Source: Diplocloster modestus
GTDB lineage: Bacteria; Bacillota; Clostridia; Lachnospirales; Lachnospiraceae
DNA: 64,000 nucleotides
NCBI RefSeq assembly: GCF_019042245.1
Contig: NZ_JAHQCX010000015.1
Location: forward strand, 1-64,000
Direction of reading: 5' to 3'
Each line of letters starts with the position of its first letter. Positions within the stretch are counted from its first letter, which is position 1. Shown here piece after piece: positions 1-8,991 of the stretch. Below the pieces are notes generated by a model. It did no database searches. It was not told where the DNA came from and worked only from the letters and a program-made list of their open reading frames with translations. The translations under genes were made by a program, and so were the position numbers.

Positions 1-95
1 CAAGGCCTGGACGTTTGGAGAAGTTGTCGCGTTCAAGATCCATGCGGTTGATTTCAGAAAAAAGAATATCTTTGGTATGGGAAGAAAAAGTCATA
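1..95 (-). CDS. IS4-family transposase, 5' end only (runs off the window)
   Basis: Thirty-one codons are visible from an ATG at 95 on the minus strand, preceded by a strong AAGGAGG site. The N-terminus (MTFSSHTKDILFSEINRM, then RPGL) resembles the start of IS4-family DDE transposases common in Lachnospiraceae, which open with a 'LFSEINRM' motif. That match is from memory. The catalytic core lies outside the window, so activity cannot be judged. The hairpin just upstream (148-181) fits an insertion-sequence leader. Confidence 0.6.
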
Positions 96-382
96 ACTGA
101 AAAACCTCCTTGTACTAAGTAGAAAAAACAATCCTCTAAGTACAAGGGCCGTTTTCACTGATCAATCAGTGAAAACGGCCGCACATTTAGGTTATGATGT
201 CAAGTGCTATTTTGAAAAATGATACAAAATTTTAAAATTTTAGTTAGACCCTCATAGATTGAATACCCTATGAGCTTAACTAACTGACATTGATTCACGG
301 CTGATTTTTAAAGGGCCGGGAGCGGGGGGCGAGACTTGCCGCCCGGCTCATCCCACTGTACTACACAGAAACCAGGATCAGA
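96..382. other. Intergenic region holding the IS leader and two further hairpins
   Basis: A perfect 16-bp stem with a 2-nt loop lies at 148-181. Such hairpins upstream of transposase genes often block translation of read-through transcripts. A second inverted repeat, CTCATAG/CTATGAG, lies near 252-276. A third, GC-rich one at 316-349 follows the end of the yraN gene and may end its transcript, although its U-tract is poor. The outer end of the insertion sequence could not be placed. No gene is seen. Confidence 0.5.
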
Positions 383-736
383 TTAATAGCAGTAGGAAAA
401 CGCGTCCTTGATCAACTTCATCTCTTTCCCACAGATACAAACCACATCAAACCGGCATGGCAGATCCTCCGGCACTTTTCTGACCATCCGGTAATAATCT
501 GCGGTCCTGCAGATGCGGTATATCTTCCGCCGATCGACGGCCTCCTCCGGTAATCCCCTGCTCTCGTCCAACCGGTATTTTACCTCTATAAATACCAAAT
601 AACTTCCGTCCCGGCCGATGATATCGATCTCTCCCGCCCGGCATCGGAAATTCCGGCAGAGAATTCGATAGCCGGCACTTTTCAGATATGCTTCCGCCTG
701 ATCTTCATAATCATTACCCTTGTGCCGAAGATTCAT
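383..736 (-). CDS. yraN: YraN/UPF0102 family nuclease-fold protein
   Basis: 117 residues, the usual length for UPF0102. The family has a restriction-endonuclease-like fold. The expected motif order is present: an N-terminal Y-L-x-x-x-GY-x-I-L-x-x-N-x-R segment, then GEIDII followed by FIEVKYR, which are the D and ExK positions of the fold. The molecular role is unsettled; links to DNA uptake or repair have been proposed. The start has an AGGAGGGGG site. It lies 51 bp downstream of pgeF on the same strand and probably shares its transcript. Confidence 0.85.
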   Translation of the reverse strand: MNLRHKGNDYEDQAEAYLKSAGYRILCRNFRCRAGEIDIIGRDGSYLVFIEVKYRLDESRGLPEEAVDRRKIYRICRTADYYRMVRKVPEDLPCRFDVVCICGKEMKLIKDAFSYCY

Positions 737-787
737 CGTGGAATCCCCCTCCTTATCATTTACACGTTCTTTTTCTATTGGCTTCCT

Positions 788-1678
788 TCAAACCTGCTCC
801 GGCAATAGTTCCAGAAAAGCCGCCAGGTTCCCGCGCTTTCCATTTGTAGCCCGGTGTGAGAACAGCCAATCCTTCTGGCAGCAGGTACAGATTCCCGCCG
901 TGAACAGATGCCCTTTACGGATTCCCGCTTCACTTAAGATTATCTGGTTTGCCCTCCACAGATCCAACTGATATTTCCCATCCTCTTTTTGTTCTGCAAG
1001 CTCCGGCATCTGTACCTCCGTGAATTCTTCCCGAAAAGCATCCGCCACGTCTTTACTCACCTCATAGCATTCCTGTCCGATCGAAGGGCCGATCGCGGCC
1101 AGGATGTCCGACGGATCGCTCCCGAAATGTTCCCGCATCATACGAACTGCCTTATCTCCGATTTTTCCAACCGTTCCCCGCCATCCGGAATGTACCAGGG
1201 CGATCACACGTTTTACAGGATCTGTGAAAAAAAGAGGGACACAGTCTGCATAAAAGGTAGTCAGTACCAGATTCGGTGTATTCGTGATCAGTCCGTCCAC
1301 ATCCGTATAAGGGATAGGCCTGGAATAACCGATGCCCCTGTCTTCCTCTGTTACTAACCGGATATTGGTCGTATGGGTCTGTTTTGAAAATACAAGATCC
1401 TCCACCGAAAAACCAATGGAGGAGGCGATCCGGCGGTAATTCTCCCGCACTGCCTCCGGATCATCCCCGCGCTCAAAACTCAAATTCAGCGAAGCGCAGC
1501 TTCCCTGGCTGACACCTCCAAGCTTCGTGGAGAATCCATGCCGGATGATCCCTGTTTTTGCAAGAGCCGGGAACATCAGATAGGGGGCCGGTCCTTCCGT
1601 ACACAACTCCATACTGTCACATTGCTTTATCCTGTCTGTATCGCCTGTTCCCTGGTCTGCCATAAAATATTTTGTCAT
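788..1678 (-). CDS. pgeF: PgeF/YfiH (LACC1-type) purine nucleoside phosphorylase family protein
   Basis: 296 residues. The family's landmarks are in order: HGFST near residue 47, FYADCVPLFF near 143, and HSGWRGT near 163, which carry the Cys and His residues of the zinc/substrate site. Members were called multicopper polyphenol oxidases or laccases; later work on LACC1/YfiH shows copper-independent adenosine deaminase and phosphorylase activity, and in E. coli the protein removes mis-incorporated serine from peptidoglycan precursors. Which role applies here cannot be read from sequence. The start has AAGGAGTGG. A TATAAT-like -10 box lies upstream near 1800. Confidence 0.88.
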   Translation of the reverse strand: MTKYFMADQGTGDTDRIKQCDSMELCTEGPAPYLMFPALAKTGIIRHGFSTKLGGVSQGSCASLNLSFERGDDPEAVRENYRRIASSIGFSVEDLVFSKQTHTTNIRLVTEEDRGIGYSRPIPYTDVDGLITNTPNLVLTTFYADCVPLFFTDPVKRVIALVHSGWRGTVGKIGDKAVRMMREHFGSDPSDILAAIGPSIGQECYEVSKDVADAFREEFTEVQMPELAEQKEDGKYQLDLWRANQIILSEAGIRKGHLFTAGICTCCQKDWLFSHRATNGKRGNLAAFLELLPEQV

Positions 1679-1855
1679 AGGGTTCCACTCCTTCCCTTAT
1701 ATCGAAACTCATCGCCCTTGCATTTTACTGTATGATCTTTATTTATCCTATCTTCTTTCTCTAAATCTTTTATTTTACCTTTTTGCTTAAAAGTAATTAT
1801 ACTATAATTCCGATCCTGAATCCACAGTACGTCTATTTTAGTTTTTTAAAATAAA

Positions 1856-1922
1856 AAACTGTTACCTCTGCGGGTTTGTCTGTATTCTTTCAACAGAAAA
1901 CCGCCAGGGTAACAGTTATTTT
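1856..1922 (-). terminator. Intrinsic terminator after the flavodiiron gene
   Basis: On the minus strand an AACTGTTACC/GGTAACAGTT stem with a structured interior is followed by TTTTTTATTTTA. It lies about 50 bp past the stop of the FprA-type gene, the right place to end its transcript. Confidence 0.75.
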
Positions 1923-1969
1923 AACGTAATTCATTGCACCATGTATTTATAGCAAGTACAAAAGATTTA

Positions 1970-3157
1970 TCAACCTTCGATCATTCTCAAAAATTCTTGC
2001 GCCTTCTCTTCCACTTTGGACAAATCGCTGTCCGAGGGCTTGAACACGCAGGTAACGGCTTCCTCAAATACTTTATATTTCAAAACGCTCAGAAGCTGCG
2101 TCAGCTGCTTGGACGCTTCTCCGCTCCATCCATAGGAGCCGAACACCAGCACCGGTTTATTGATATTGTTTACCACATCACTGCTGGAGATCAGATCTAT
2201 AATGGGTTTGAGCGCCTGCTTGTTGATCGTGGGGGAACCGAAAAGAACCGCACTAGCCTCATTCATCACAGCCGCCAGCTCTGCCTGCGGATGCTCGATG
2301 GCATTATAAAGTTCGGTTTTGATCCCTGCGGCCTCAAATATTTCTGCAAATTTCCTGGCCATGATTTCGGTATAACCATAAGCAGTTACATAGAAGATGG
2401 CTATCTTCTTCTCAACCGGCTGTTCCGTAGACCAGGTACGGTACAGCTCCATGGTTTCTTTTAATTTTTCCTGAAGGACCGGGCCGTGACTGGTGCAGGC
2501 TGTCTCGATCTCAAGTCCTTTTAATTTATCCATTCCCGCGATTACAAACTTCTTGAACGGGGAGAAAATGCAGGTATAATAATTCAGCCGCTCGCTGGCA
2601 TAAGCCGCAGGATACTTGATATACCGGTCTAATACCGAGGGTTCGCAGAAATGAGAACCAAAGACATCACAGCTGAACAGAACCTTATCCGCCTTCAGAT
2701 ACGTAAACATCGAATCCGGCCAATGCAGCATAGGAGCCACGATGAAATCCAGTACGACACCGCCGCCCAGATCCAGCTGCTCTCCTGTCACCTGCTTGAT
2801 CGCCCGGCTCTTGAACTCCATGTTGGTGATATTCGCCAGATTACGGATCGCCGCGGTTGTTCCGATGACTTCCACCTGGGGATTCGCCGCCACGATCTTG
2901 CATAGGCTGCCGGAGTGATCAGGTTCTGTATGATTTAAAATGACATAGTCTATGGCGGCCACATCAATATAATTTTCGATGTTATGGAAAAACTCTTCTG
3001 AGAATGCATCATGTACGGTTTCAATCAGGGCACACTTTTCCCCCTGCACGAGATAGCTGTTGTAACTGGTACCATAGTTGGTAGTCATGATAATGTCAAA
3101 TACACGCATAGAAGGATTCTGCACACCAACATAAGAAACATGTTCCGTAATTTTCAT
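1970..3157 (-). CDS. fprA: FprA-type flavodiiron protein (oxygen/nitric oxide reductase)
   Basis: 395 residues, the length of a two-domain flavodiiron protein. The metallo-beta-lactamase half carries the di-iron signature H76-x-E78-x-D80-H81 (LNHTEPDHSG). The second half, from about residue 250, is a flavodoxin domain beginning VEKKIAIFYVTAYGYTE that would bind FMN. The family reduces O2 to water, or NO to N2O, in the cytoplasm of anaerobes with electrons from rubredoxin or NADH. No fused rubredoxin domain is present, so an external donor is needed. The start has a GGAGG site. The neighbouring PFOR upstream on the same strand has its own terminator, so the two are likely separate units. Confidence 0.93.
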   Translation of the reverse strand: MKITEHVSYVGVQNPSMRVFDIIMTTNYGTSYNSYLVQGEKCALIETVHDAFSEEFFHNIENYIDVAAIDYVILNHTEPDHSGSLCKIVAANPQVEVIGTTAAIRNLANITNMEFKSRAIKQVTGEQLDLGGGVVLDFIVAPMLHWPDSMFTYLKADKVLFSCDVFGSHFCEPSVLDRYIKYPAAYASERLNYYTCIFSPFKKFVIAGMDKLKGLEIETACTSHGPVLQEKLKETMELYRTWSTEQPVEKKIAIFYVTAYGYTEIMARKFAEIFEAAGIKTELYNAIEHPQAELAAVMNEASAVLFGSPTINKQALKPIIDLISSSDVVNNINKPVLVFGSYGWSGEASKQLTQLLSVLKYKVFEEAVTCVFKPSDSDLSKVEEKAQEFLRMIEG

Positions 3158-3248
3158 TGTTTACCTCCAGTGGCGCATTTACTGCGCCTTAATTTCAGGG
3201 ATGGACGAACTGTTTTTGTTCGGCCTTACCTTTCCTTTTGATTTTAAT

Positions 3249-3290
3249 AAAAAAGAGCAGGCGGGGAAGTTTAAACTTATTCCCCGCCCC
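3249..3290 (-). terminator. Intrinsic terminator after PFOR
   Basis: On the minus strand GGCGGGGAA pairs with TTCCCCGCC around an AAGTTTAAACTT core, followed by CTTTTTTATT. It begins 8 bp after the PFOR stop codon. Confidence 0.85.
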
Positions 3291-3297
3291 TTATATA

Positions 3298-6200
3298 CTA
3301 TTCTGCCAATTTTACCAGATGAGCATACTTCTCTTTTGCAGATTTTTCTGCTTTTGCGAAAAGATCTTTTGCTCTTTCCGGATTCTGGCGCATCAGTGCG
3401 CTGTAACGTACTTCGCTCTGAATGAATTCCTGATAGTCAGCCTTCGGCTCTTTGCTATCTAACTGGAACGGATTCTTGCCTTCTTCTGTACGTCTCGGAT
3501 CGAAGCGGAAGTTATGCCAGTAACCTGATTCCACCGCTCTCTTCTCTTCTGCCTGTGCGTTCTTTAAGCCGCCCTTGACACCGTGATTGATACAAGGTGC
3601 GTAAGCGATAATCAGGGAAGGTCCGTTGTAGCTTTCCGCTTCTACGAATGCCTTGATACACTGATTCATATCAGAACCCATGGCGATCTGTGCTACATAT
3701 ACATAGCCGTAGCTCATAGCGATAGCTGCCAGGTCTTTCTTCTTCACATCTTTACCGCCTGCTGCGAACTGAGCGGTTGCGCCGGTAGGTGTGGATTTGG
3801 AGGACTGTCCGCCGGTATTGGAGTAAACTTCGGTATCGAATACCAGTACATTTACATCCTGTCCGCAAGCCAGTACATGATCCAATCCACCGAAACCGAT
3901 GTCATATGCCCAGCCGTCTCCGCCGAGAATCCACTGGGATTTCTTGGAGAGATACTGTTTTCCTTTCAGGATCTCTTTGGCAGCGTCACAGCCGCAGGCT
4001 TCCAGCGCACCAACCAGATCAGTGGTAGCTTTGCCGTTGGCAGCACCGCTGTTGTAGGTTTCAACATAGTTTGCAACTGCTTCTTTCACATCTGCCTTGT
4101 CCGTACTCTCAGCCAGAGCTTCCAATTTACCTCTTAAGCGGTCACGTAAGGTCTTTTGGCCTAAGAACATACCATAACCGAACTCCGCATTATCCTCAAA
4201 CAGGGAATTCGCCCATGCGGGTCCGTGTCCTTCTTTGTTAACCGTGTAAGGCGTGGAAGGTTCGGAACCACCCCAGATAGAGGAACAACCGGTCGCATTG
4301 GAGATATACATTCTGTCTCCGAACAGCTGGGTAGCCAGTTTTGCGTAAGGTGTCTCACCACAGCCGGCACAGGCTCCGGAGAACTCAAGCAGCGGCTGTT
4401 TGAACTGGCTTCCTTTTACGGTGTGCTCTTTGAACTTCGCTGCGACTGCAGGCTTGGCATCCAGTTCCCTTGCGTAATCGTAAACTTCCTGCTCTTTGAG
4501 CTGGCTGTCTAAGGGTTTCATCACTAATGCTTTTTCGCCCTTCTTGCCAGGACATACATTCGCGCAGGCACCGCATCCGGTACAATCCAGTACGGTAACG
4601 GTCATAGCAAACTTCATATCTGCCACGCCGGTCATCGCAAGGGTCTTGGTTCCTTCCGGTGCATTCGCAGCTTCTTCTTCGGTCATGGCTACCGGACGGA
4701 TTACTGCGTGCGGGCAGACATAAGAACAGAAGTTACATTGGATACAATTTTCCGGATTCCATTCCGGAACATCTACCGCGATACCGCGTTTTTCGTAAGC
4801 AGCGGTTCCCTGAGGGAAGGTACCATCAGCCATATCTACGAACGCGGATACAGGGAGATTGTTTCCTTCCTGCGCATTTACCGGGATCTGGATATTGTTT
4901 ACAAAATCAACAACATCTTTTAAGCCCTTGGTAGCCTTCATGCCCAGATATTCGTCTTCACAGTCTTTCCACTCCGGCTTCACCGGAACTTCCACTACGT
5001 CCATAATACCTCTGTCGATGGCGTCATGGTTCATCTTGACGATGGCCTCACCTTTTCTTCCATAGGTAGCGGTAGCGGCATCTTTCATATATTTTACAGC
5101 GTCATCAACCGGGATAATATTCGCCAGTTTGAAGAATGCTGCCTGAAGTACGGTATTGATTCTTCCGCCAAGGCCGATCTCTTTACCAATCTTGATACCA
5201 TCAATGGTATACATTTTGATATTGTGCTCTGCCATATAGCGTTTTGCCTGTCCGGGCAGATGCTGCTCGATCTCTTCCGGAGTCCAGCTGCAGTTTAACA
5301 GGAAGCTTCCGCCGTCCTTTAATTCCTGAACCATGTTATATTTTCTAACATAGGAAGGATTGTGGCATGCTACAAAGTCTGCCTGATGGATCAAGTAGGT
5401 GGACTTAATCGGTTTCTTACCAAAACGCAGGTGGGACATGGTTACGCCGCCGGATTTCTTCGAGTCATAGTCAAAGTATGCCTGGGCATACATATCCGTA
5501 TGGTCGCCGATGATCTTGATGGAGTTCTTGTTCGCTCCAACCGTACCATCTGCTCCCAAACCCCAGAACTTACAGTTAACGGTTCCTTCCGGAGTGGTAA
5601 CCGGGTTCTCGGTACGCTCTAAGGACAGATGTGTAACATCATCGTTGATACCAACGGTAAATTTGTCTTTGTCTTTGTTGTTAAATACAGCGATGATATC
5701 GCCAGGGGTCGTATCTTTGGAACCAAGTCCGTAACGGCCGCCTACAACCTTAACACCGTCAAACTTTGTGCCTTTTAATGCGGCTACAACATCCAGGTAC
5801 AGAGGCTCGCCCAGTGCTCCGGGCTCTTTGGTTCTGTCTAATACGCTGATGAATTTAACAGTCTCAGGAAGAGCATCGATAAAATGGCTTACGCTGAAAG
5901 GTCTGTACAGACGTACTTTTAACACACCAACTTTTTCACCCTTGCTTACCATGTAGTCGATCGTCTCTTCAATGGTATCATTGACAGATCCCATAGAAAT
6001 AATAACATGCTCTGCATCGGCAGCGCCGTGGTAGTTGAACAGTTTGTAGTCCGTTCCGATCTTCTCGTTTACCTTGTCCATGTATTTCTCTACGATAGCA
6101 GGCATCTTGTCATAATATTCATTGCAGGCTTCTCTTGCCTGGAAGAAGATGTCAGGGTTCTGAGCGGAACCACGCAGTACCGGATGTTCCGGATTCAGCG

Positions 6201-6819
6201 CGCGTGCACGGTATGCGTCAACCGCATCCATGTCTACCATTTCCTTCAGATCTTCGTAATCCCACATCTCGATCTTCTGGATCTCATGAGAAGTTCTGAA
6301 ACCGTCGAAGAAATGGATGAAAGGAACCCGTCCCTCGATCGATGCCAAATGCGCGACCGCACCCAGGTCCATAACTTCCTGAACGGAACTTGCGCAAAGC
6401 ATCGCGAAACCGGTCTGGCGGCATGCGTAAACGTCAGAATGGTCACCGAAAATGGATAACGCATGGCTTGCCAATGCTCTGGCGGATACATGGAAGACGC
6501 AGGGCAGTAATTCACCGGCGATCTTGTACATGTTCGGGATCATTAAAAGCAAACCTTGAGAAGCTGTATATGTAGTCGTCAATGCACCTGCCTGAAGAGA
6601 TCCGTGTACGGCACCTGCAGCGCCTCCTTCAGACTGCATCTCTGCAACTTTTACTTCTTGTCCGAAGATGTTCTTTCTTCCCTGTACTGCCCACTCATCC
6701 GTATGTTCTGCCATGGGCGAGGACGGGGTGATAGGGTAGATGGCTGCAACGTCGGTAAACGCATAAGAGACATGTGCTGCGGCAGTGTTGCCATCCATGG
6801 TTTTCATTTTTCTTCCCAT
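3298..6819 (-). CDS. nifJ: Pyruvate:ferredoxin (flavodoxin) oxidoreductase, single chain
   Basis: 1173 residues, the full length of the single-chain homodimeric enzyme. It oxidises pyruvate with CoA to acetyl-CoA and CO2, reducing ferredoxin or flavodoxin. From the N-terminus it shows the pyruvate-binding domain (YPITPSSPMAEHTDEWA), the gamma domain, a two-[4Fe-4S] ferredoxin insert (CIQCNFCSYVCP near residue 693 and CTGCGACANVCP near 746), and the thiamine-pyrophosphate domain with GDGWAYDIGFGG near 966 followed by SNTGGQSSKSTPTG. No key residue is missing. The start has an AAGGAGG site 10 nt upstream. It stands alone between terminators and is expected to be a highly expressed central-metabolism gene. 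Confidence 0.97.
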   Translation of the reverse strand: MGRKMKTMDGNTAAAHVSYAFTDVAAIYPITPSSPMAEHTDEWAVQGRKNIFGQEVKVAEMQSEGGAAGAVHGSLQAGALTTTYTASQGLLLMIPNMYKIAGELLPCVFHVSARALASHALSIFGDHSDVYACRQTGFAMLCASSVQEVMDLGAVAHLASIEGRVPFIHFFDGFRTSHEIQKIEMWDYEDLKEMVDMDAVDAYRARALNPEHPVLRGSAQNPDIFFQAREACNEYYDKMPAIVEKYMDKVNEKIGTDYKLFNYHGAADAEHVIISMGSVNDTIEETIDYMVSKGEKVGVLKVRLYRPFSVSHFIDALPETVKFISVLDRTKEPGALGEPLYLDVVAALKGTKFDGVKVVGGRYGLGSKDTTPGDIIAVFNNKDKDKFTVGINDDVTHLSLERTENPVTTPEGTVNCKFWGLGADGTVGANKNSIKIIGDHTDMYAQAYFDYDSKKSGGVTMSHLRFGKKPIKSTYLIHQADFVACHNPSYVRKYNMVQELKDGGSFLLNCSWTPEEIEQHLPGQAKRYMAEHNIKMYTIDGIKIGKEIGLGGRINTVLQAAFFKLANIIPVDDAVKYMKDAATATYGRKGEAIVKMNHDAIDRGIMDVVEVPVKPEWKDCEDEYLGMKATKGLKDVVDFVNNIQIPVNAQEGNNLPVSAFVDMADGTFPQGTAAYEKRGIAVDVPEWNPENCIQCNFCSYVCPHAVIRPVAMTEEEAANAPEGTKTLAMTGVADMKFAMTVTVLDCTGCGACANVCPGKKGEKALVMKPLDSQLKEQEVYDYARELDAKPAVAAKFKEHTVKGSQFKQPLLEFSGACAGCGETPYAKLATQLFGDRMYISNATGCSSIWGGSEPSTPYTVNKEGHGPAWANSLFEDNAEFGYGMFLGQKTLRDRLRGKLEALAESTDKADVKEAVANYVETYNSGAANGKATTDLVGALEACGCDAAKEILKGKQYLSKKSQWILGGDGWAYDIGFGGLDHVLACGQDVNVLVFDTEVYSNTGGQSSKSTPTGATAQFAAGGKDVKKKDLAAIAMSYGYVYVAQIAMGSDMNQCIKAFVEAESYNGPSLIIAYAPCINHGVKGGLKNAQAEEKRAVESGYWHNFRFDPRRTEEGKNPFQLDSKEPKADYQEFIQSEVRYSALMRQNPERAKDLFAKAEKSAKEKYAHLVKLAE

Positions 6820-7175
6820 TGTTGTAAATCCTCCTTATGGTTTTTCTTTCTATTGTACATATAATTTGTCTCCGTTCCTATTTTAAATCAGAAGTACCGC
6901 AATGTAAAGGGTAAACGGGGGGATTCGCATTGTTTTTTTTGTTGTACAATTTTTGCGGGGGACAGGGATGCACTTCATTATGTGGATGATATGAATAACT
7001 TTTCCTTCTATAAAAAAAGGGACTTCGTATTTTCAAATCCCGGCGAAGGAAATCCTGTATTTTGAAGCCGCTTACAGAAAATAAAGACAGATGGATACGC
7101 TGGAACATGGTTTTAACGAAAAAAATATCCATAATGCCATTCAAAAATATAATGGCATTATGGAAAACCAGAGCA
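6820..7175. other. Intergenic region between PFOR and the trpZ-type ATPase gene
   Basis: It holds the PFOR leader and promoter area at its left end and the terminator of the ABC operon at its right. In between is AT-rich sequence with no ORF that has a ribosome site or recognisable product. No convincing -35/-10 pair for PFOR could be fixed by eye. Confidence 0.5.
7117..7166 (-). terminator. Intrinsic terminator of the tryptophan-transporter operon
   Basis: On the minus strand CCATAATGCCATT pairs with AATGGCATTATGG and is followed by ATATTTTTTTCG. It lies 10 bp past the stop of the ATPase gene. Confidence 0.85.
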
Positions 7176-7949
7176 TCAGTTTCCGCATTCAATGCTGATT
7201 TCGTTGAACAGCTTCAGGATTTCGTCGACCTGGGTGCGGCTTTTTGAAGAACCGCTTTTATCCAGCACGCATTCCCCCTGATGCATCATCAGCAGCCGGT
7301 TCCCGTAGTCCACGGCAAACCTTAAGTTGTGGGTGACCATGATGGTGGTCAGATTCTTTTCTTTGACGATCTTGTCGGTCAGTTCCATGATCGTATCAGC
7401 GGTCTTAGGATCCAGTGCAGCCGTGTGTTCGTCGAGGATCAGGAATTCGATGGGTGTCATGGTGGACATCAGAAGGGCCATGGCCTGACGCTGTCCGCCG
7501 GAGAGGGAACCCACTTTTACGTCCAATTTGTCTTCCAGGCCCAGATTCAGCAGGCTTAACTGATCCCGGTAGTAATCTTTGCGTTTTTTGTCCGTGCCTT
7601 TTCCCAGGAGATATAACTTACCCTTGTTATCGGCCAGGGACATGTTCTCCAGGATGGTCATGGTCGGACAGGTCCCCATGGCGGGATTCTGATAGACACG
7701 GCCGATGTGGCTCATACGCTTGTATTCTTTTTCTCTGGTGATATCACGGCCGTTCATGAGGATCTGACCGCGCTCTACCCGGATACTTCCGCAGATGATG
7801 TTGAGCAGGGAGGTTTTTCCGGAACCATTGCTGCCCACCACGGATACGAATTCGCCGTCCCGGACCGTGAGATCAAAATTGTCAAACAGGCACATTTCAT
7901 TGATCGTGCCGGGATTGTAATATTTATGAATCTGTTTTAATTCAATCAT
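7176..7949 (-). CDS. trpZ: ABC transporter ATP-binding protein, TrpZ-type
   Basis: 257 residues, one complete ABC cassette: Walker A GSNGSGKT at 39-46, signature LSGGQRQ at 149-155, Walker B FLILDEH at 169-175, and the switch histidine in MVTHNLR. It would power the permease encoded just upstream; the reading frames overlap by 8 bp. This ATPase/permease/lipoprotein type goes with the ABC_sub_bind family, whose members were assigned to tryptophan uptake in comparative work on T-box regulons. Here the operon leader is a T-box with a UGG specifier, which supports that substrate. The binding protein gives no independent proof. Confidence 0.85.
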   Translation of the reverse strand: MIELKQIHKYYNPGTINEMCLFDNFDLTVRDGEFVSVVGSNGSGKTSLLNIICGSIRVERGQILMNGRDITREKEYKRMSHIGRVYQNPAMGTCPTMTILENMSLADNKGKLYLLGKGTDKKRKDYYRDQLSLLNLGLEDKLDVKVGSLSGGQRQAMALLMSTMTPIEFLILDEHTAALDPKTADTIMELTDKIVKEKNLTTIMVTHNLRFAVDYGNRLLMMHQGECVLDKSGSSKSRTQVDEILKLFNEISIECGN

Positions 7950-8838
7950 TGGTCTTCACCTTCTTTTTAAGCTGCATGCTGATCACCAGAATGATCAGGA
8001 AGAGGACGGCGGTAATCAGTTTCATATAGGTTGGCGGAAATTTCGCCAGCGCGGTGGCCACACAAGCTTTATACAGGATGGAACCGATCAGGACAGTGGT
8101 GGTGGATCCAAGGAAAGTCAGTCCGCGCAGCAGGCTGATCCCTATGATTACACTGGCCAGACCGATGACGATCGTTCCGGTTCCCATGGAAATGTCAAAA
8201 TATCGCTGCTGCTGTGCCATAACGCTTCCCCCCAGGGCTACGAGGCCGTTGGCAATCGCCAGACCGACGATTTTAACCAGGCCCTTATCTTTGGCCAGGG
8301 AGGTGACCAGTACATCATTGTCCCCGGCTGCCCGCAGGAGGAAACCGGACTTCGTCTTCAGGTAGGCATCCAGCAAAAACTTACAGATTAAGGCCAGGAC
8401 CAGGACAATAATCAGTGTTTTAAAGTTTGCCATTTTTCCGGTAAAGATGTTGTTTATAAAAGTATTATCAAAGATCGTTTCCCGGCTGAACAAGGGCACA
8501 TTGGCTTTGCCGGCGACTACCATATTAATGGTATATAAGGCGGTCATCATGATAATTCCGGACAGCAGGTCGCGAACCTTTAATTTTACATGAATCAATC
8601 CGGTACAGATACCGGCCAGGACTCCTGCCGCAAAGGAAATCAGCAGGGTCAGATAAGGATTCACGCCATGGGTGATCAACAGGGCACTCATCGCCGCTCC
8701 CAGCGGGAAGCTGCCGTCAACCGTCAGATCCGGAAAATCCAGAATTTTATATGTGATATATACGCCAAGAGCCATAATTCCAAAGATCAGCCCCTGTTCC
8801 AAAACACCTAAGATGATGCCCATATCCTTTCCCTCCAT
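7942..8838 (-). CDS. trpY: ABC transporter permease, TrpY-type
   Basis: 298 residues with about eight hydrophobic segments, in the branched-chain amino-acid/ribose permease fold (ITYKILDFPDLTVDGSFPLGAA at the start of the core is typical of this subfamily). It forms the membrane channel of the transporter with the lipoprotein at 8992-10134 and the ATPase at 7176-7949. An alternative start five codons inside (MGIILGV) is possible. The gap to the upstream lipoprotein gene contains a hairpin that may lower expression relative to the binding protein. Confidence 0.85.
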   Translation of the reverse strand: MEGKDMGIILGVLEQGLIFGIMALGVYITYKILDFPDLTVDGSFPLGAAMSALLITHGVNPYLTLLISFAAGVLAGICTGLIHVKLKVRDLLSGIIMMTALYTINMVVAGKANVPLFSRETIFDNTFINNIFTGKMANFKTLIIVLVLALICKFLLDAYLKTKSGFLLRAAGDNDVLVTSLAKDKGLVKIVGLAIANGLVALGGSVMAQQQRYFDISMGTGTIVIGLASVIIGISLLRGLTFLGSTTTVLIGSILYKACVATALAKFPPTYMKLITAVLFLIILVISMQLKKKVKTND

Positions 8839-8847
8839 GAAAGAAAC

Positions 8848-8879
8848 TTATAAGAGAGCATCCGCTCCCTTATAAGTGT
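8848..8879 (-). terminator. Intra-operon hairpin between trpX and trpY
   Basis: The inverted repeat ACTTATAAG/CTTATAAGT encloses a GC-rich inner stem and is followed by a weak U-tract (TTCTTTC) on the minus strand. The position suggests partial attenuation or mRNA stabilisation that keeps binding protein in excess over permease. Confidence 0.5.
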
Positions 8880-8991
8880 GACTGTGACCCAATTGTCCAG
8901 CTCTTTATTTTCTCTCTAAACTGATACCTGCTTTACTTACGCTTTTTTTGTGGCAATCGTCCGCCGTATTGATTACACTTGTTTACAGAAA